Under the pieces are notes generated by a model. That model saw nothing but the letters and a program-made list of their open reading frames with translations. It did not search any database and was not told the DNA's origin. From Clostridiales bacterium (GTDB taxonomy: Bacteria; Bacillota; Clostridia; Lachnospirales; Lachnospiraceae): a stretch of DNA of 40,850 bases. A program made the translations under genes and the position numbers. The stretch's first letter is position 1; each line of letters begins with the position of its first letter. Below, in pieces: positions 31,737 to 39,434 of the stretch. The stretch covers positions 1 through 40,850 of the forward strand of contig JAHZAT010000097.1 in the NCBI GenBank assembly GCA_019423795.1, written 5' to 3'.

Positions 31737-33563
31737 TTACTTTTTGTTGCTTTTTGGAACATTTAGTTCTTTTAATGAACCCTTTAATACGTTCTTAGCA
31801 ACCTCCACTGCAAGTCCTGTATTTGTCTGAGATTCTTTTTGAATCTCATCGATCACAACATATACAAGTACCTGTGGATTCTCAACTGGTGCAAATCCAC
31901 AAAATGATACAATGTATGTTCCTGCACTTCTTGGTATCTTCTGTGCCGTACCAGTCTTTCCTCCTGCCGAATAATCTTTCATCTTCGCTTTTGTTCCAGT
32001 TCCTGATTCTACGGTTTCTTTCATGTATTTTTTTAATTTATCTGAAGTTTCCTTAGAAACAGTCTGTTTTACCATTGTAGGTTCTATATTACTTACAACT
32101 TCTCCAGAACTGCTTCTTAACTGTTTCACAACATGTGGTTTGTAGTAATATCCACCATTGATCGATGAGCTGAAAGCGCTGGCCATCTGAATCATAGAAC
32201 AGTTAAATGACTGTCCAAAAGAACTTGTTGCAAGGTCTGCTGCTGTCATATCTTTCGCATCATGAAGCAGTGATGCTGTCTGTGCTTCTCCTGGAAGATC
32301 GATTCCTGTTTTCTTTCCAAAATTAAAATTTCTCTGATATTTTGCAAATACATTCTTTCCTTCTTTCTCTGCAATCTGCATCAGAGCATCATTACAGGAA
32401 AGTGAAATACTTTGTGACAATGTGATCAGCCCATGTCCGTTTCTGTGAGAACAATGGATCGTATGTGGACCTACTTTCTGATAGCCGTCACAGTAAAATG
32501 TTTCATTTCCTTTTAAGATTCCTTCTTCCAATCCTGCTGCCACAGTAAATGGCTTATAAGTGGATCCTGGTTCAAACGCATTGGAAACAATTGGATTCTT
32601 CCAAATCTCATTGAAAGCTTTTGTCTTTTGTTTCTCACTCATATTATTAATCTGGCTCTGTGAGTATTTCTTCAGCAGATTTTTGTCATCTCTTGGGCTT
32701 TCCAGATTATAAGACGTAGAATTAGCCATAGCATAAATCTCTCCGTTATTTGGATTCATAACAAGAATACTGCTTCCTTTACTGCCATATTTTTTTTCAA
32801 ATTTAGCGAGCTCTTTTTCTGCCAGCTTCTGAATATTAGAATCAAGTGTTGATACTACTGTCTGTCCATTTTCTGGTTCTACAATTGAATTATCCTGTTC
32901 CAGTTCCTCATTAAGATATTTGTATTTTCTTCCATTCACTCCGGAGAGTGTACTGTTATAATACTGCTCAATACCTCCTGTTCCGATCGTTCCATCAGAA
33001 ACAAATCCAATCACCTGACTTGCCAATGACTGGTTTGGATAACGGCGTTTGTATTTCTCACTAAATACAATTCCTGAGACATTATCTGCCTTATCAGAAG
33101 CAATAAAATCCTTAAGATCAGCAATATCACTATAGGCAAGTTCATCTTTATACACAGAATAATATGAATTCTTATGTTTTTTTATAAATTTTAATAATTC
33201 ATCTTTATCAATCTTCATATATTTATGAAGTGCATTGATCGTTTCTTTCTGTATCTTATCAGATCTTAGAATATTTTTGGGCTCTAAGATCAATGTATAC
33301 ATTTTCTGACTTGTTGCCAATATATTTCCATCACGATCCAGAATATCCCCCCTCTTATAAGGAAGTGTTTCACTGGAATAATTCTGCTGTGACAAAACCT
33401 GTCTCTTATAAATATTATTCTTAAAAACACTGAAATAGACAAGTCTTCCGATCAAAATAACAAAAAGAAGTGCTATGAAAGCACACGCAAAGATCGTACG
33501 TTTTTTCATAGCATTGTTTAATCGTCTGATTGGTTTTCTTCTTCTCTTCTTCAAGTCAACCAC
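31737..33563 (-). CDS. pbpB: Class B penicillin-binding protein (FtsI/PbpB-like)
   Basis: A 608-residue septal transpeptidase with a basic cytoplasmic end, one membrane helix (about residues 23-45), the dimerisation domain beginning near YKRGDILDRDG (69-79), and intact catalytic motifs S334-T-Y-K337, S389-C-N391 and K536-T-G538. There is no PASTA domain. Two starts are possible: GTG at 33563 overlapping the GAGG site, or TTG at 33554 with better spacing. It follows ftsL with a few bases between them. Together with the SEDS protein downstream it should form the septal synthase. Confidence 0.92.
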   Translation of the reverse strand: MVDLKKRRRKPIRRLNNAMKKRTIFACAFIALLFVILIGRLVYFSVFKNNIYKRQVLSQQNYSSETLPYKRGDILDRDGNILATSQKMYTLILEPKNILRSDKIQKETINALHKYMKIDKDELLKFIKKHKNSYYSVYKDELAYSDIADLKDFIASDKADNVSGIVFSEKYKRRYPNQSLASQVIGFVSDGTIGTGGIEQYYNSTLSGVNGRKYKYLNEELEQDNSIVEPENGQTVVSTLDSNIQKLAEKELAKFEKKYGSKGSSILVMNPNNGEIYAMANSTSYNLESPRDDKNLLKKYSQSQINNMSEKQKTKAFNEIWKNPIVSNAFEPGSTYKPFTVAAGLEEGILKGNETFYCDGYQKVGPHTIHCSHRNGHGLITLSQSISLSCNDALMQIAEKEGKNVFAKYQRNFNFGKKTGIDLPGEAQTASLLHDAKDMTAADLATSSFGQSFNCSMIQMASAFSSSINGGYYYKPHVVKQLRSSSGEVVSNIEPTMVKQTVSKETSDKLKKYMKETVESGTGTKAKMKDYSAGGKTGTAQKIPRSAGTYIVSFCGFAPVENPQVLVYVVIDEIQKESQTNTGLAVEVAKNVLKGSLKELNVPKSNKK

Positions 33564-33566
33564 CTC

Positions 33567-34052
33567 TTAGTCTGCATTTGGTATCTTTCCATACTGCCGT
33601 ATATATTCAGCATCCTGACTCTCATAACGGAGAATATGGCTTGCATCTGGTTTGCTCATTCCATATTTCTTTGCAGCTGTCTCAATCGTATCAAATTTGA
33701 TACTCTGTTCGATTTCTAAATTCATATCTTCATTCTCTACTTGTAATGTATTAAGCTGTGTCTTTGAATCAGAAAGAACTGATTTCTGCTTCATAAACTG
33801 TGCACGCTCTGACAGATAAAAAAAACTCATTGCTGCGATCACACAGATTCCTGCAACCAATACCTTGATAAATGCAAGATCTATAGATTGCACTCTTTTC
33901 TGATTCTGTTTGGTCTGCGGTGTTGTCTGTACTTTTCTTCTTGGTCTTTGTTTTCTCTCTGGTTGTGTGCTTGCCGGCTGTGTGCTGGCTTCAATCTTCC
34001 TCGCTGTATTGCCATATATCATATTATAACGTTCTTGTCTTGTCTTATCCAT
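33567..34052 (-). CDS. ftsL: FtsL-like division protein
   Basis: A 161-residue bitopic protein. A Pro/Gln/Arg-rich cytoplasmic N-terminus of about 58 residues is followed by one membrane helix (about 59-79) and an extracellular coiled coil (about 85-125, SDSKTQLNTLQVENEDMNLE). The tail has a small conserved segment AAKKYGMSKP. Primary sequence is poorly conserved in this family, so the call relies on architecture and on the position between rsmH and pbpB. GAGGGAGA precedes the ATG. Confidence 0.85.
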   Translation of the reverse strand: MDKTRQERYNMIYGNTARKIEASTQPASTQPERKQRPRRKVQTTPQTKQNQKRVQSIDLAFIKVLVAGICVIAAMSFFYLSERAQFMKQKSVLSDSKTQLNTLQVENEDMNLEIEQSIKFDTIETAAKKYGMSKPDASHILRYESQDAEYIRQYGKIPNAD

Positions 34053-34067
34053 TGATCTTCTCCCTCT

Positions 34068-35003
34068 TTATGCCCTTTCAAATACTCGAAGTTTGGAACT
34101 TTTTGCTCTTTTGTTGTATTCTAGTTCTTCTTCCCCTGGAATGATGGGTTTTCTTGTTAACTGCTTTCCTTTGGATACGTTGCCGCATACACATACTGGG
34201 AAGTTTGGCGGGCATGTACAAGGATTCTCATTCTTCTTAAAAGCTCTCTTGACAATACGATCTTCTAGGGAATGGAAAGTAATGATACATAATCTTCCAC
34301 CTGGGTTTAAAAGATCGATCATCGCATCAATGCTGTCTTTCAGTACGTCTAATTCTCTATTACATTCGATACGGATCGCCTGAAAAGTCTTCTTCGCAGG
34401 ATGTCCTCCAACCGCTCTGACCTTCATCGGGATCGCACCTTTGATGACTTCTATTAACTGTCCGGTTGTCTCGATCGGACTTTCTTTTCTCTTATTGACA
34501 ATATGTTTTGCAATATTCTTTGCAAATTTCTCCTCACCATAATCTCTGATAATATGGAACAGTTCCATCTCTGAATAATCATTAACAATGTCTCTGGCTG
34601 TCAGCGACTGTCTCTGATCCATTCTCATATCAAGCGGAACGTCTTCTCTATAAGTAAATCCACGTTCCTTCTCATCTAGTTGAAATGATGAAACTCCAAG
34701 ATCTAACAGGATTCCATCAACATGTTCAATTCCAAGATCGTGTAATACTTTTGGCATGTTAACATAATTATCACGCACGATCGTTACCTTATCTTTGAAT
34801 GGGGCTAATCTCTTCGTACTTGCAGCAATCGCATCCGCATCCTGATCGATCCCTATGTATCTTCCTTTCTCTGATAGTTTCTGGCATACATGATATGCAT
34901 GTCCGCCTCCTCCCAGAGTTCCATCCACATAGATTCCGTCTGGTTTAATATGTAGTTCTTCAATCGTTTCGTCTAATAAAACGGAAATGTGTTTAAATTC
35001 CAT
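34068..35003 (-). CDS. rsmH: 16S rRNA (cytosine1402-N4)-methyltransferase
   Basis: The 311-residue SAM-dependent enzyme methylates C1402 of 16S rRNA. The SAM-binding motif is DGTLGGGGHA (about residues 27-36). The substrate region includes LLDLGVSSFQLD and the C-terminal ITFHSLEDRIVKR. It is 12 bp after mraZ and 15 bp before ftsL, the standard dcw order. Confidence 0.97.
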   Translation of the reverse strand: MEFKHISVLLDETIEELHIKPDGIYVDGTLGGGGHAYHVCQKLSEKGRYIGIDQDADAIAASTKRLAPFKDKVTIVRDNYVNMPKVLHDLGIEHVDGILLDLGVSSFQLDEKERGFTYREDVPLDMRMDQRQSLTARDIVNDYSEMELFHIIRDYGEEKFAKNIAKHIVNKRKESPIETTGQLIEVIKGAIPMKVRAVGGHPAKKTFQAIRIECNRELDVLKDSIDAMIDLLNPGGRLCIITFHSLEDRIVKRAFKKNENPCTCPPNFPVCVCGNVSKGKQLTRKPIIPGEEELEYNKRAKSSKLRVFERA

Positions 35004-35015
35004 AATCCACCTAAC

Positions 35016-35447
35016 TTATATGCTTAATCCTAATTCCTGCATGCTGGCTGCAATATCATCCATATCCTCGTAAGAATTGTTCTCAATCCACTTCTCCTTA
35101 CTCCAGATCTCGATACGATCAGCCATTCCTGTTAATACAACTTCTTTCTTCATCTGAGCAAATTCTCTGAGTGTTGCCGGGATCAATGTTCTTCCCTGCT
35201 TGTCCATCTCACACGGAGCTGCTCCCGCCATAAAAAATCTAGAAAATCTTCTGGCATCTTTATTGATCAGTGGCAATGTCTTTAACTTTCCTTGAAAGCT
35301 TTCCCATTCATTTTGTGGAAACACAAACAGGCACCCATCCAATCCCTTTGTCATCACAAATTCCTGACCTAACTCTTCGCGGAATCGTGAAGGGATGATC
35401 AGCCTGCCTTTTGCATCGATTGTGTGATTAAATTCTCCCATAAACAC
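35016..35447 (-). CDS. mraZ: Transcriptional regulator MraZ
   Basis: A DNA-binding protein of two tandem AbrB-like folds that represses its own dcw cluster in E. coli. With the GTG at 35447 as start the protein begins MFMGEFNHTIDAKGR and has 143 residues, exactly the B. subtilis length and N-terminus; the longer frame from 35459 (also GTG) would run into the operator. The two DxxGR signatures are DAKGRLIIPS and DKQGRTLIPA. It heads the cluster, 12 bp from rsmH. Confidence 0.95.
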   Translation of the reverse strand: MFMGEFNHTIDAKGRLIIPSRFREELGQEFVMTKGLDGCLFVFPQNEWESFQGKLKTLPLINKDARRFSRFFMAGAAPCEMDKQGRTLIPATLREFAQMKKEVVLTGMADRIEIWSKEKWIENNSYEDMDDIAASMQELGLSI

Positions 35448-35454
35448 AGGTATC

Positions 35455-35479
35455 ACCACTTTCCACCACTTCTAACCAC
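35455..35479 (-). promoter_or_regulatory. Three phased MraZ-binding boxes
   Basis: On the minus strand GTGGT occurs three times at exact 10-bp intervals (35455-35459, 35465-35469, 35475-35479), two of them preceded by GAA or AAA. This matches the phased repeats bound by the MraZ ring in other bacteria. The box nearest the gene overlaps the ribosome site of the GTG start at 35447, so MraZ could affect transcription and translation start together. Confidence 0.75.
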
Positions 35480-35490
35480 CTATAAACATT

Positions 35491-35519
35491 ATTTTATACG
35501 ATACCTCTATAAATTGCAA
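35491..35519 (-). promoter_or_regulatory. dcw cluster promoter
   Basis: On the minus strand TTGCAA (35514-35519) and TAAAAT (35491-35496) are 17 nt apart, directly upstream of the MraZ boxes. Confidence 0.65.
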
Positions 35520-35575
35520 GGAATAATGCACAATCAAATCTTAGTTTTTTCTTAGAAATTCATGTTTTTTTGCAC

Positions 35576-35620
35576 AAAAAAGAAGGGGCTTCCTGAAAGT
35601 GCATAAAATTCCCTTCTTTT
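35576..35620 (-). terminator. Terminator of lgt
   Basis: On the minus strand AAAAGAAGGG pairs with CCCTTCTTTT around a 23-nt region that can partly fold, followed by further T. It lies 30 bp past the lgt stop and upstream of the mraZ promoter. Confidence 0.75.
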
Positions 35621-35649
35621 CGTGCTTAGATGTGTGATTTTTGTGTGAT

Positions 35650-36546
35650 TTATCTGTGATTTTTCCGTGATTTTCTGCGGTTATATATGATCCAGCCAAT
35701 TCCAAAAACTGCAAGGATCAGTGCTAACATCTGGGACACCCTGATTCCTGTCGATCCGATCATTAGGGAATCCATTCGTAGTCCCTCGATCAGAAATCTT
35801 CCAATTCCATATCCAATACAGTAAATTGCGATCAGCTCTCCATCAAATTTCTTTCTCTTTGTAAAAAAGAATATGATTAAAAGCAGTAATACAAGATTCC
35901 ACATAGATTCATACAAAAAGGTTGGATGTACCTGGATAAAAGTTGCTGCTTCATTTCCAGATACTGCATAGGTTGCTTTATCATATAATCCATTGGATAT
36001 AATTTCATCAATTCTTCCATGTTCCACAAAAAAGTTCGTTGGAATCTGCATTGCAAACAGGCTATTTGTATAAGATCCAAATGCTTCCCTGTTAAAAAAG
36101 TTTCCCCATCGTCCAAGAATCTGCCCAACAAGCAGTCCTTTTACTGCAACATCTCCAAATTGAAGCATTGATATATGTTTCTTCTTGCAGAATATATATA
36201 ATGTAATCGCTCCTGCGATCACTCCTCCATAAATTGCAAGTCCTCCATTTCGAATCTGTATGATCTCAGATAAATGATTCTTATAATAATCCCATGAAAA
36301 AATCACATAATAAAGTCTTGCTCCAACAATTGCTGGAATGATCATAGCGATCAGATAGTCAAAAACTAATTCTGGATTGAATTTATTTTCATGTTTTGCT
36401 GCGTAATAGGAAACGATCAGTCCAAGTAAAAAGCCCGTTGCAATGATCATTCCGTAATATTTAATTTCAAAGCCACCGATATTAATTCCATCACCGACAT
36501 TTTTCAGTACAATTCCCAGATGTGGAAATCTGATTTGATGTTCCAT
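35650..36546 (-). CDS. lgt: Prolipoprotein diacylglyceryl transferase
   Basis: The 298-residue seven-helix membrane enzyme attaches diacylglycerol to the lipobox cysteine of lipoproteins. Signatures are YGMIIATGF (near residue 31), GGLAIYGGVIAG (near 101), GRWGNFFNREAFG (about 145-157) and HPTFLYES (near 207). The ribosome site AAAGGAAGAG precedes the ATG. It seems to be monocistronic. No convincing promoter was found in the 199 bp separating it from the divergent ychF. Confidence 0.96.
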   Translation of the reverse strand: MEHQIRFPHLGIVLKNVGDGINIGGFEIKYYGMIIATGFLLGLIVSYYAAKHENKFNPELVFDYLIAMIIPAIVGARLYYVIFSWDYYKNHLSEIIQIRNGGLAIYGGVIAGAITLYIFCKKKHISMLQFGDVAVKGLLVGQILGRWGNFFNREAFGSYTNSLFAMQIPTNFFVEHGRIDEIISNGLYDKATYAVSGNEAATFIQVHPTFLYESMWNLVLLLLIIFFFTKRKKFDGELIAIYCIGYGIGRFLIEGLRMDSLMIGSTGIRVSQMLALILAVFGIGWIIYNRRKSRKNHR

Positions 36547-36745
36547 CGCTTTCTCTTCCTTTCTATCATCTTAATAAGTCTCTACCTCATTTTGCTGCAT
36601 ACATTTGTTGTCTAAATCAAAGATATCTTATCCCATTTCTCTTTTCTTTTCAAGTCTCTTATGGTAAACTATTCACAGTATGGCCTTGGATATTTTCTTC
36701 CGGGTCTGTTTTAAAGAATACCCATGAGAAAGGAATTAATAGATT

Positions 36746-37837
36746 ATGAAATTAGGAATCGTAGGATTACCAAACGTCGGAAAGAGTACATTATTTAACT
36801 CTTTAACAAAAGCTGGTGCTGAATCCGCAAACTATCCATTCTGTACGATTGACCCGAACGTGGGAATCGTAACAGTTCCAGATGCTCGTGTTGATTATCT
36901 GGCTGAGAAATACCATTCAAAGAAAGTGATCCCTGCAGCGATCGAATTCGTTGATATCGCAGGTCTTGTAAAAGGTGCTTCCAAAGGTGAAGGTCTTGGA
37001 AATCAGTTCCTTGCAAATATCCGTGAAGTTGATGCAATCGTTCATGTTGTTCGTTGTTTTGATGACGGAAATATCGTTCACGTTGATGGTTCTGTAAACC
37101 CACTTCGTGATATCGAAACGATCAACTTTGAGCTGATCTTCTCTGATATTGAAGTATTAGACCGCCGTATCGCAAAATCAACAAAAGGATCAAGAAACGA
37201 CAAATCTCTTGCTCACGAAGTTGAATTCTTATCTAAAGTAAAAGCTCATCTTGAGGATGGTAAACTTGCCAAAACTTTTGAGGTAGATGATGAAGAAGAT
37301 CAGGAAATCTTAAATTCCTGCAACCTTTTAACGATCAAACCAGTCATCTTTGCTGCTAATGTTAATGAAGATGAACTTGCAGGAGAAGATAATGATTATG
37401 TAAAAGCTGTTCGTGAATATGCCGCAGACGTTGATGCGAAAGTATTCGTTGTATGTGCTCAGATCGAGCAGGAAATCTCTGAATTAGATGATGATGAGAA
37501 GAAAGAGTTCTTAGAAGATCTTGGATTAGAAGAATCTGGTCTTGAAAAACTGATCTCTGCCAGCTACTCTCTTCTTGGATTAATTAGTTTCTTAACTTCT
37601 GGAGAAGACGAAACTCGTGCCTGGACGATCAAAGAAGGAACAAAAGCTCCTCAGGCTGCTGGTAAGATCCATACAGACTTTGAGCGTGGATTTATCTGTG
37701 CTGAGGTTGTTTCTTTTGAAGATCTGAAAGAATATGGTACGATGCAGGCTTGTAAGGAGAAAGGACTTGTGCGTCAGGAAGGGAAAGAGTATGTTGTTAA
37801 GGATGGGGATATTATTGTATTCCGCTTTAATGTTTAA
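36746..37837 (+). CDS. ychF: Redox-regulated ATPase YchF/OLA1
   Basis: The 363-residue Obg-family P-loop protein hydrolyses ATP rather than GTP and associates with ribosomes. G1 is GLPNVGKST (residues 6-14), G3 VDIAGLVKGASKGEGLGNQFL (the switch region, near 68-88), and the G4-like NVNE motif is near residue 205. The C-terminal TGS-type domain ends in VVKDGDIIVFRFNV. AAAGGA precedes the ATG. It is monocistronic; no classical terminator follows, but the long hairpin of element E2 begins within a few bases of the stop codon. Confidence 0.97.
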   Translation: MKLGIVGLPNVGKSTLFNSLTKAGAESANYPFCTIDPNVGIVTVPDARVDYLAEKYHSKKVIPAAIEFVDIAGLVKGASKGEGLGNQFLANIREVDAIVHVVRCFDDGNIVHVDGSVNPLRDIETINFELIFSDIEVLDRRIAKSTKGSRNDKSLAHEVEFLSKVKAHLEDGKLAKTFEVDDEEDQEILNSCNLLTIKPVIFAANVNEDELAGEDNDYVKAVREYAADVDAKVFVVCAQIEQEISELDDDEKKEFLEDLGLEESGLEKLISASYSLLGLISFLTSGEDETRAWTIKEGTKAPQAAGKIHTDFERGFICAEVVSFEDLKEYGTMQACKEKGLVRQEGKEYVVKDGDIIVFRFNV

Positions 37838-37840
37838 TTT

Positions 37841-38124
37841 ATAGTTTCTTTACCATAGACTTTGAGTATATAAGATATCATAACAATCAAATAGTTCCCG
37901 TCCACAACACGCGTTTTATTCATCATTTTTGACCGATCGCTGATTCGCCGACATTCCTTGTATAACTCGCTTATGGAAGTCCAAAATGACTTCCATATCG
38001 CTCAGACAATACACCATGTTGGCTGCGAATCGGTCAAAAATAATGATAAAACGCTAATCGTTGTGGACGGGAACTATTTGATTGTTATGATATCTTACAT
38101 ACTTGAAGTTTATTGGAAAGAACT
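37841..38124 (-). repeat. Structured long inverted-repeat element, copy E2
   Basis: Arms at about 37841-37945 and 38024-38124 are reverse complements. They are almost perfect for about 40 bp (37871-37909 against 38058-38097) and imperfect outward to the ychF stop codon. The arms have no resemblance to those of E1, while the inner core is shared. Read on the minus strand it has the same orientation of core blocks as E1 on the plus strand. It fills the intergenic gap between ychF and the small-peptide genes, and one spurious 89-codon frame runs through it. Confidence 0.85.
37905..38063 (-). ncRNA. Conserved core of element E2 (candidate structured RNA or ssDNA)
   Basis: In minus-strand order the core has CAACGATTAGC (38063-38053), ATTCGCAGC (about 38029-38021), ATTGTCTGA (38010-38002), a perfect 9-bp hairpin ATGGAAGTC/GACTTCCAT around ATTTTG (37996-37973), GAGTTATACAAGGAA (37968-37954), a GCGAATC that pairs with GATTCGC, and GCGTGTTG (37912-37905). 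Every block has its counterpart in E1 in the same order and spacing, with hairpin and outer helix sequences changed but still paired. Confidence 0.55.
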
Positions 38125-38186
38125 ATTGAATAATAAAATGTGTTGGTTATATCACAACTGTTTTCCTAAAACTAATACTGTCCTCT

Positions 38187-38297
38187 TTAATGTATTATTT
38201 TATGAATCACATTTTTTACTATTTTAAATATAGCTGTATATAGTACCACTCCAATAACTACTGTGATAAGTTGTATAATTAGATCTAGTATTAACAT
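38187..38297 (-). CDS. 36-residue hydrophobic peptide with basic amphipathic tail
   Basis: A short frame starting MLILDLIIQLITV with a strong GGAGGGGA ribosome site eight bases upstream. Residues 1-24 are almost entirely hydrophobic; residues 25-36 (KIVKNVIHKIIH) are basic and amphipathic. The start codon overlaps the stop of the frameshifted upstream gene (ATGTTAA), which suggests translational coupling when that gene is intact. It resembles small membrane-active peptides or tiny transporter subunits in general shape, but I recognise no family. Confidence 0.5.
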   Translation of the reverse strand: MLILDLIIQLITVVIGVVLYTAIFKIVKNVIHKIIH

Positions 38298-38472
38298 TTC
38301 TTTCCCCTCCATTTAGCTTCTTCTGCTTCCCAGATAATGATGTTTCCTTCATCTTTATCGGAGTGTTCTTTTTTTAGTTCTCTGACCTGTTGTTTTGTCC
38401 GTAAGTTGTGCCTGCGCTGTATAGTGCAGCTGTTAGGCATACCCCTGCAAGTAGTATTGATAATTTTTTCAT
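38291..38472 (-). pseudogene. Frameshifted small secreted protein gene
   Basis: From the ATG at 38472 (ribosome site AAGGAGA) the frame encodes a signal-peptide-like start, MKKLSILLAGVCLTAA, but ends after 32 codons at 38374. Adding one A in the run AAAA soon after TATGGAC restores a frame of about 60 codons ending at 38291, with a charged, plausible C-terminal part (QVRELKKEHSDKDEG, then NIIIWEAEEAKW). The restored stop overlaps the next start. A real mutation, slippage or a sequencing error in the A-run would all look like this. No family recognised. Confidence 0.5.
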
Positions 38473-38501
38473 ATCTTATTCTCCTTAATGTTTTATACTA
38501 T

Positions 38502-38530
38502 AGTATCTCATATTTTTCATGGAATATCAA
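38502..38530 (-). promoter_or_regulatory. Promoter for the small-peptide genes
   Basis: On the minus strand TTGATA (38525-38530) and GATACT (38502-38507) are 17 nt apart. The site is just after the VanZ-like stop and 30 bp before the small gene at 38472. A 12-bp palindrome ATACTATAGTAT overlaps the -10 box. Confidence 0.45.
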
Positions 38531-38534
38531 ATCC

Positions 38535-39434
38535 CTAATATCTAATAGTTTTTCGACTTATTACCGCACACACAATGGATGCAGCAAGCATTGGTATAAT
38601 ACTATCTTGGCTTAAAATCTGAATAAAATTTCCAATGAAGCAAACAATCATAAATATACTGATTATTTTCGCTGTTTTAGCACCATAGTCTTTTGGATGT
38701 CTATGTGCTATAGCCCAGCTGATGACTGCTAGTATTATACATGGGATCATTGTGTAATGGATGCCGTTATATGACAATATATATCCACTATTTCCTGACC
38801 AACTGTTGAGACTCAAACTATCCAAAATCATATCTCCAATTGACACCGTCTTCTCATAAAATGGGATACTTAAAAATCCATTAATCATAACCAGTATCAA
38901 TGCCTCTGTTCCAAATCCTAATTGCTTTTTCAAAAGAATTTTTTGCAATAGGTTCCCTAGGATATACCCGATCAGAAATCCTAGTGTATTAAAAATGATA
39001 TCATCAATATCACCAATTCTTCCTGCAAATACAACTTGTACAAACTCGATCATCAAAGATATCAATGCCCCTGCAATTATTGCTTTTCCATAGTTCCATT
39101 TTATTTTCTTTATAAATATGGGAACAAAAAATCCCATTGGCAGAAACATTAATGTATTTAACAGCATCAATTCCCAGCTTTCATTCACAAATGGTACAAT
39201 ATTCCAGGCTGTAAATCCTCCATATGACCATGATGTGATGTCTAATACTCTCGTGACCATGCCAACGGTTGCTATGTAAACCAAAAATATGTATTTTATG
39301 ATCCATCCTGGCTGACATATAATCTTTTTATTATATCGTAAATAGTAAATTGTGCTTATGACTGCAAATGCAATCGTTGCCATAACAATAGCTTGAGCTA
39401 GATAACTACTCCCAAGCAGAATTTTCTCCATCAT
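38535..39434 (-). CDS. VanZ-family membrane protein
   Basis: A 299-residue polytopic membrane protein. The VanZ core, about residues 75-160, has the family pattern with NTLMFLPMGFFVP, SLMIEFVQ and RIGDIDDIIFNTLGFLIGY. More membrane segments follow, giving roughly seven or eight helices. VanZ proteins give low-level teicoplanin or lipoglycopeptide resistance in some contexts, but the molecular role is unclear. The ATG at 39434 overlaps the TGA of the upstream permease gene (ATGA) and has AAAGGAGA before it, so the two are translationally coupled; the longer frame from 39470 is unlikely. Confidence 0.88.
   Translation of the reverse strand: MMEKILLGSSYLAQAIVMATIAFAVISTIYYLRYNKKIICQPGWIIKYIFLVYIATVGMVTRVLDITSWSYGGFTAWNIVPFVNESWELMLLNTLMFLPMGFFVPIFIKKIKWNYGKAIIAGALISLMIEFVQVVFAGRIGDIDDIIFNTLGFLIGYILGNLLQKILLKKQLGFGTEALILVMINGFLSIPFYEKTVSIGDMILDSLSLNSWSGNSGYILSYNGIHYTMIPCIILAVISWAIAHRHPKDYGAKTAKIISIFMIVCFIGNFIQILSQDSIIPMLAASIVCAVISRKTIRY

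Noticed and set aside
36547..36745. Promoters for lgt and ychF in their divergent intergenic region
   Set aside because: Several A/T-rich boxes exist, but none had both hexamers at a 16-18 nt spacing convincing enough to list.
37958..38227. 89-codon plus-strand frame after ychF
   Set aside because: It crosses the core and right arm of element E2 and has no ribosome site; the structure explains the sequence better.
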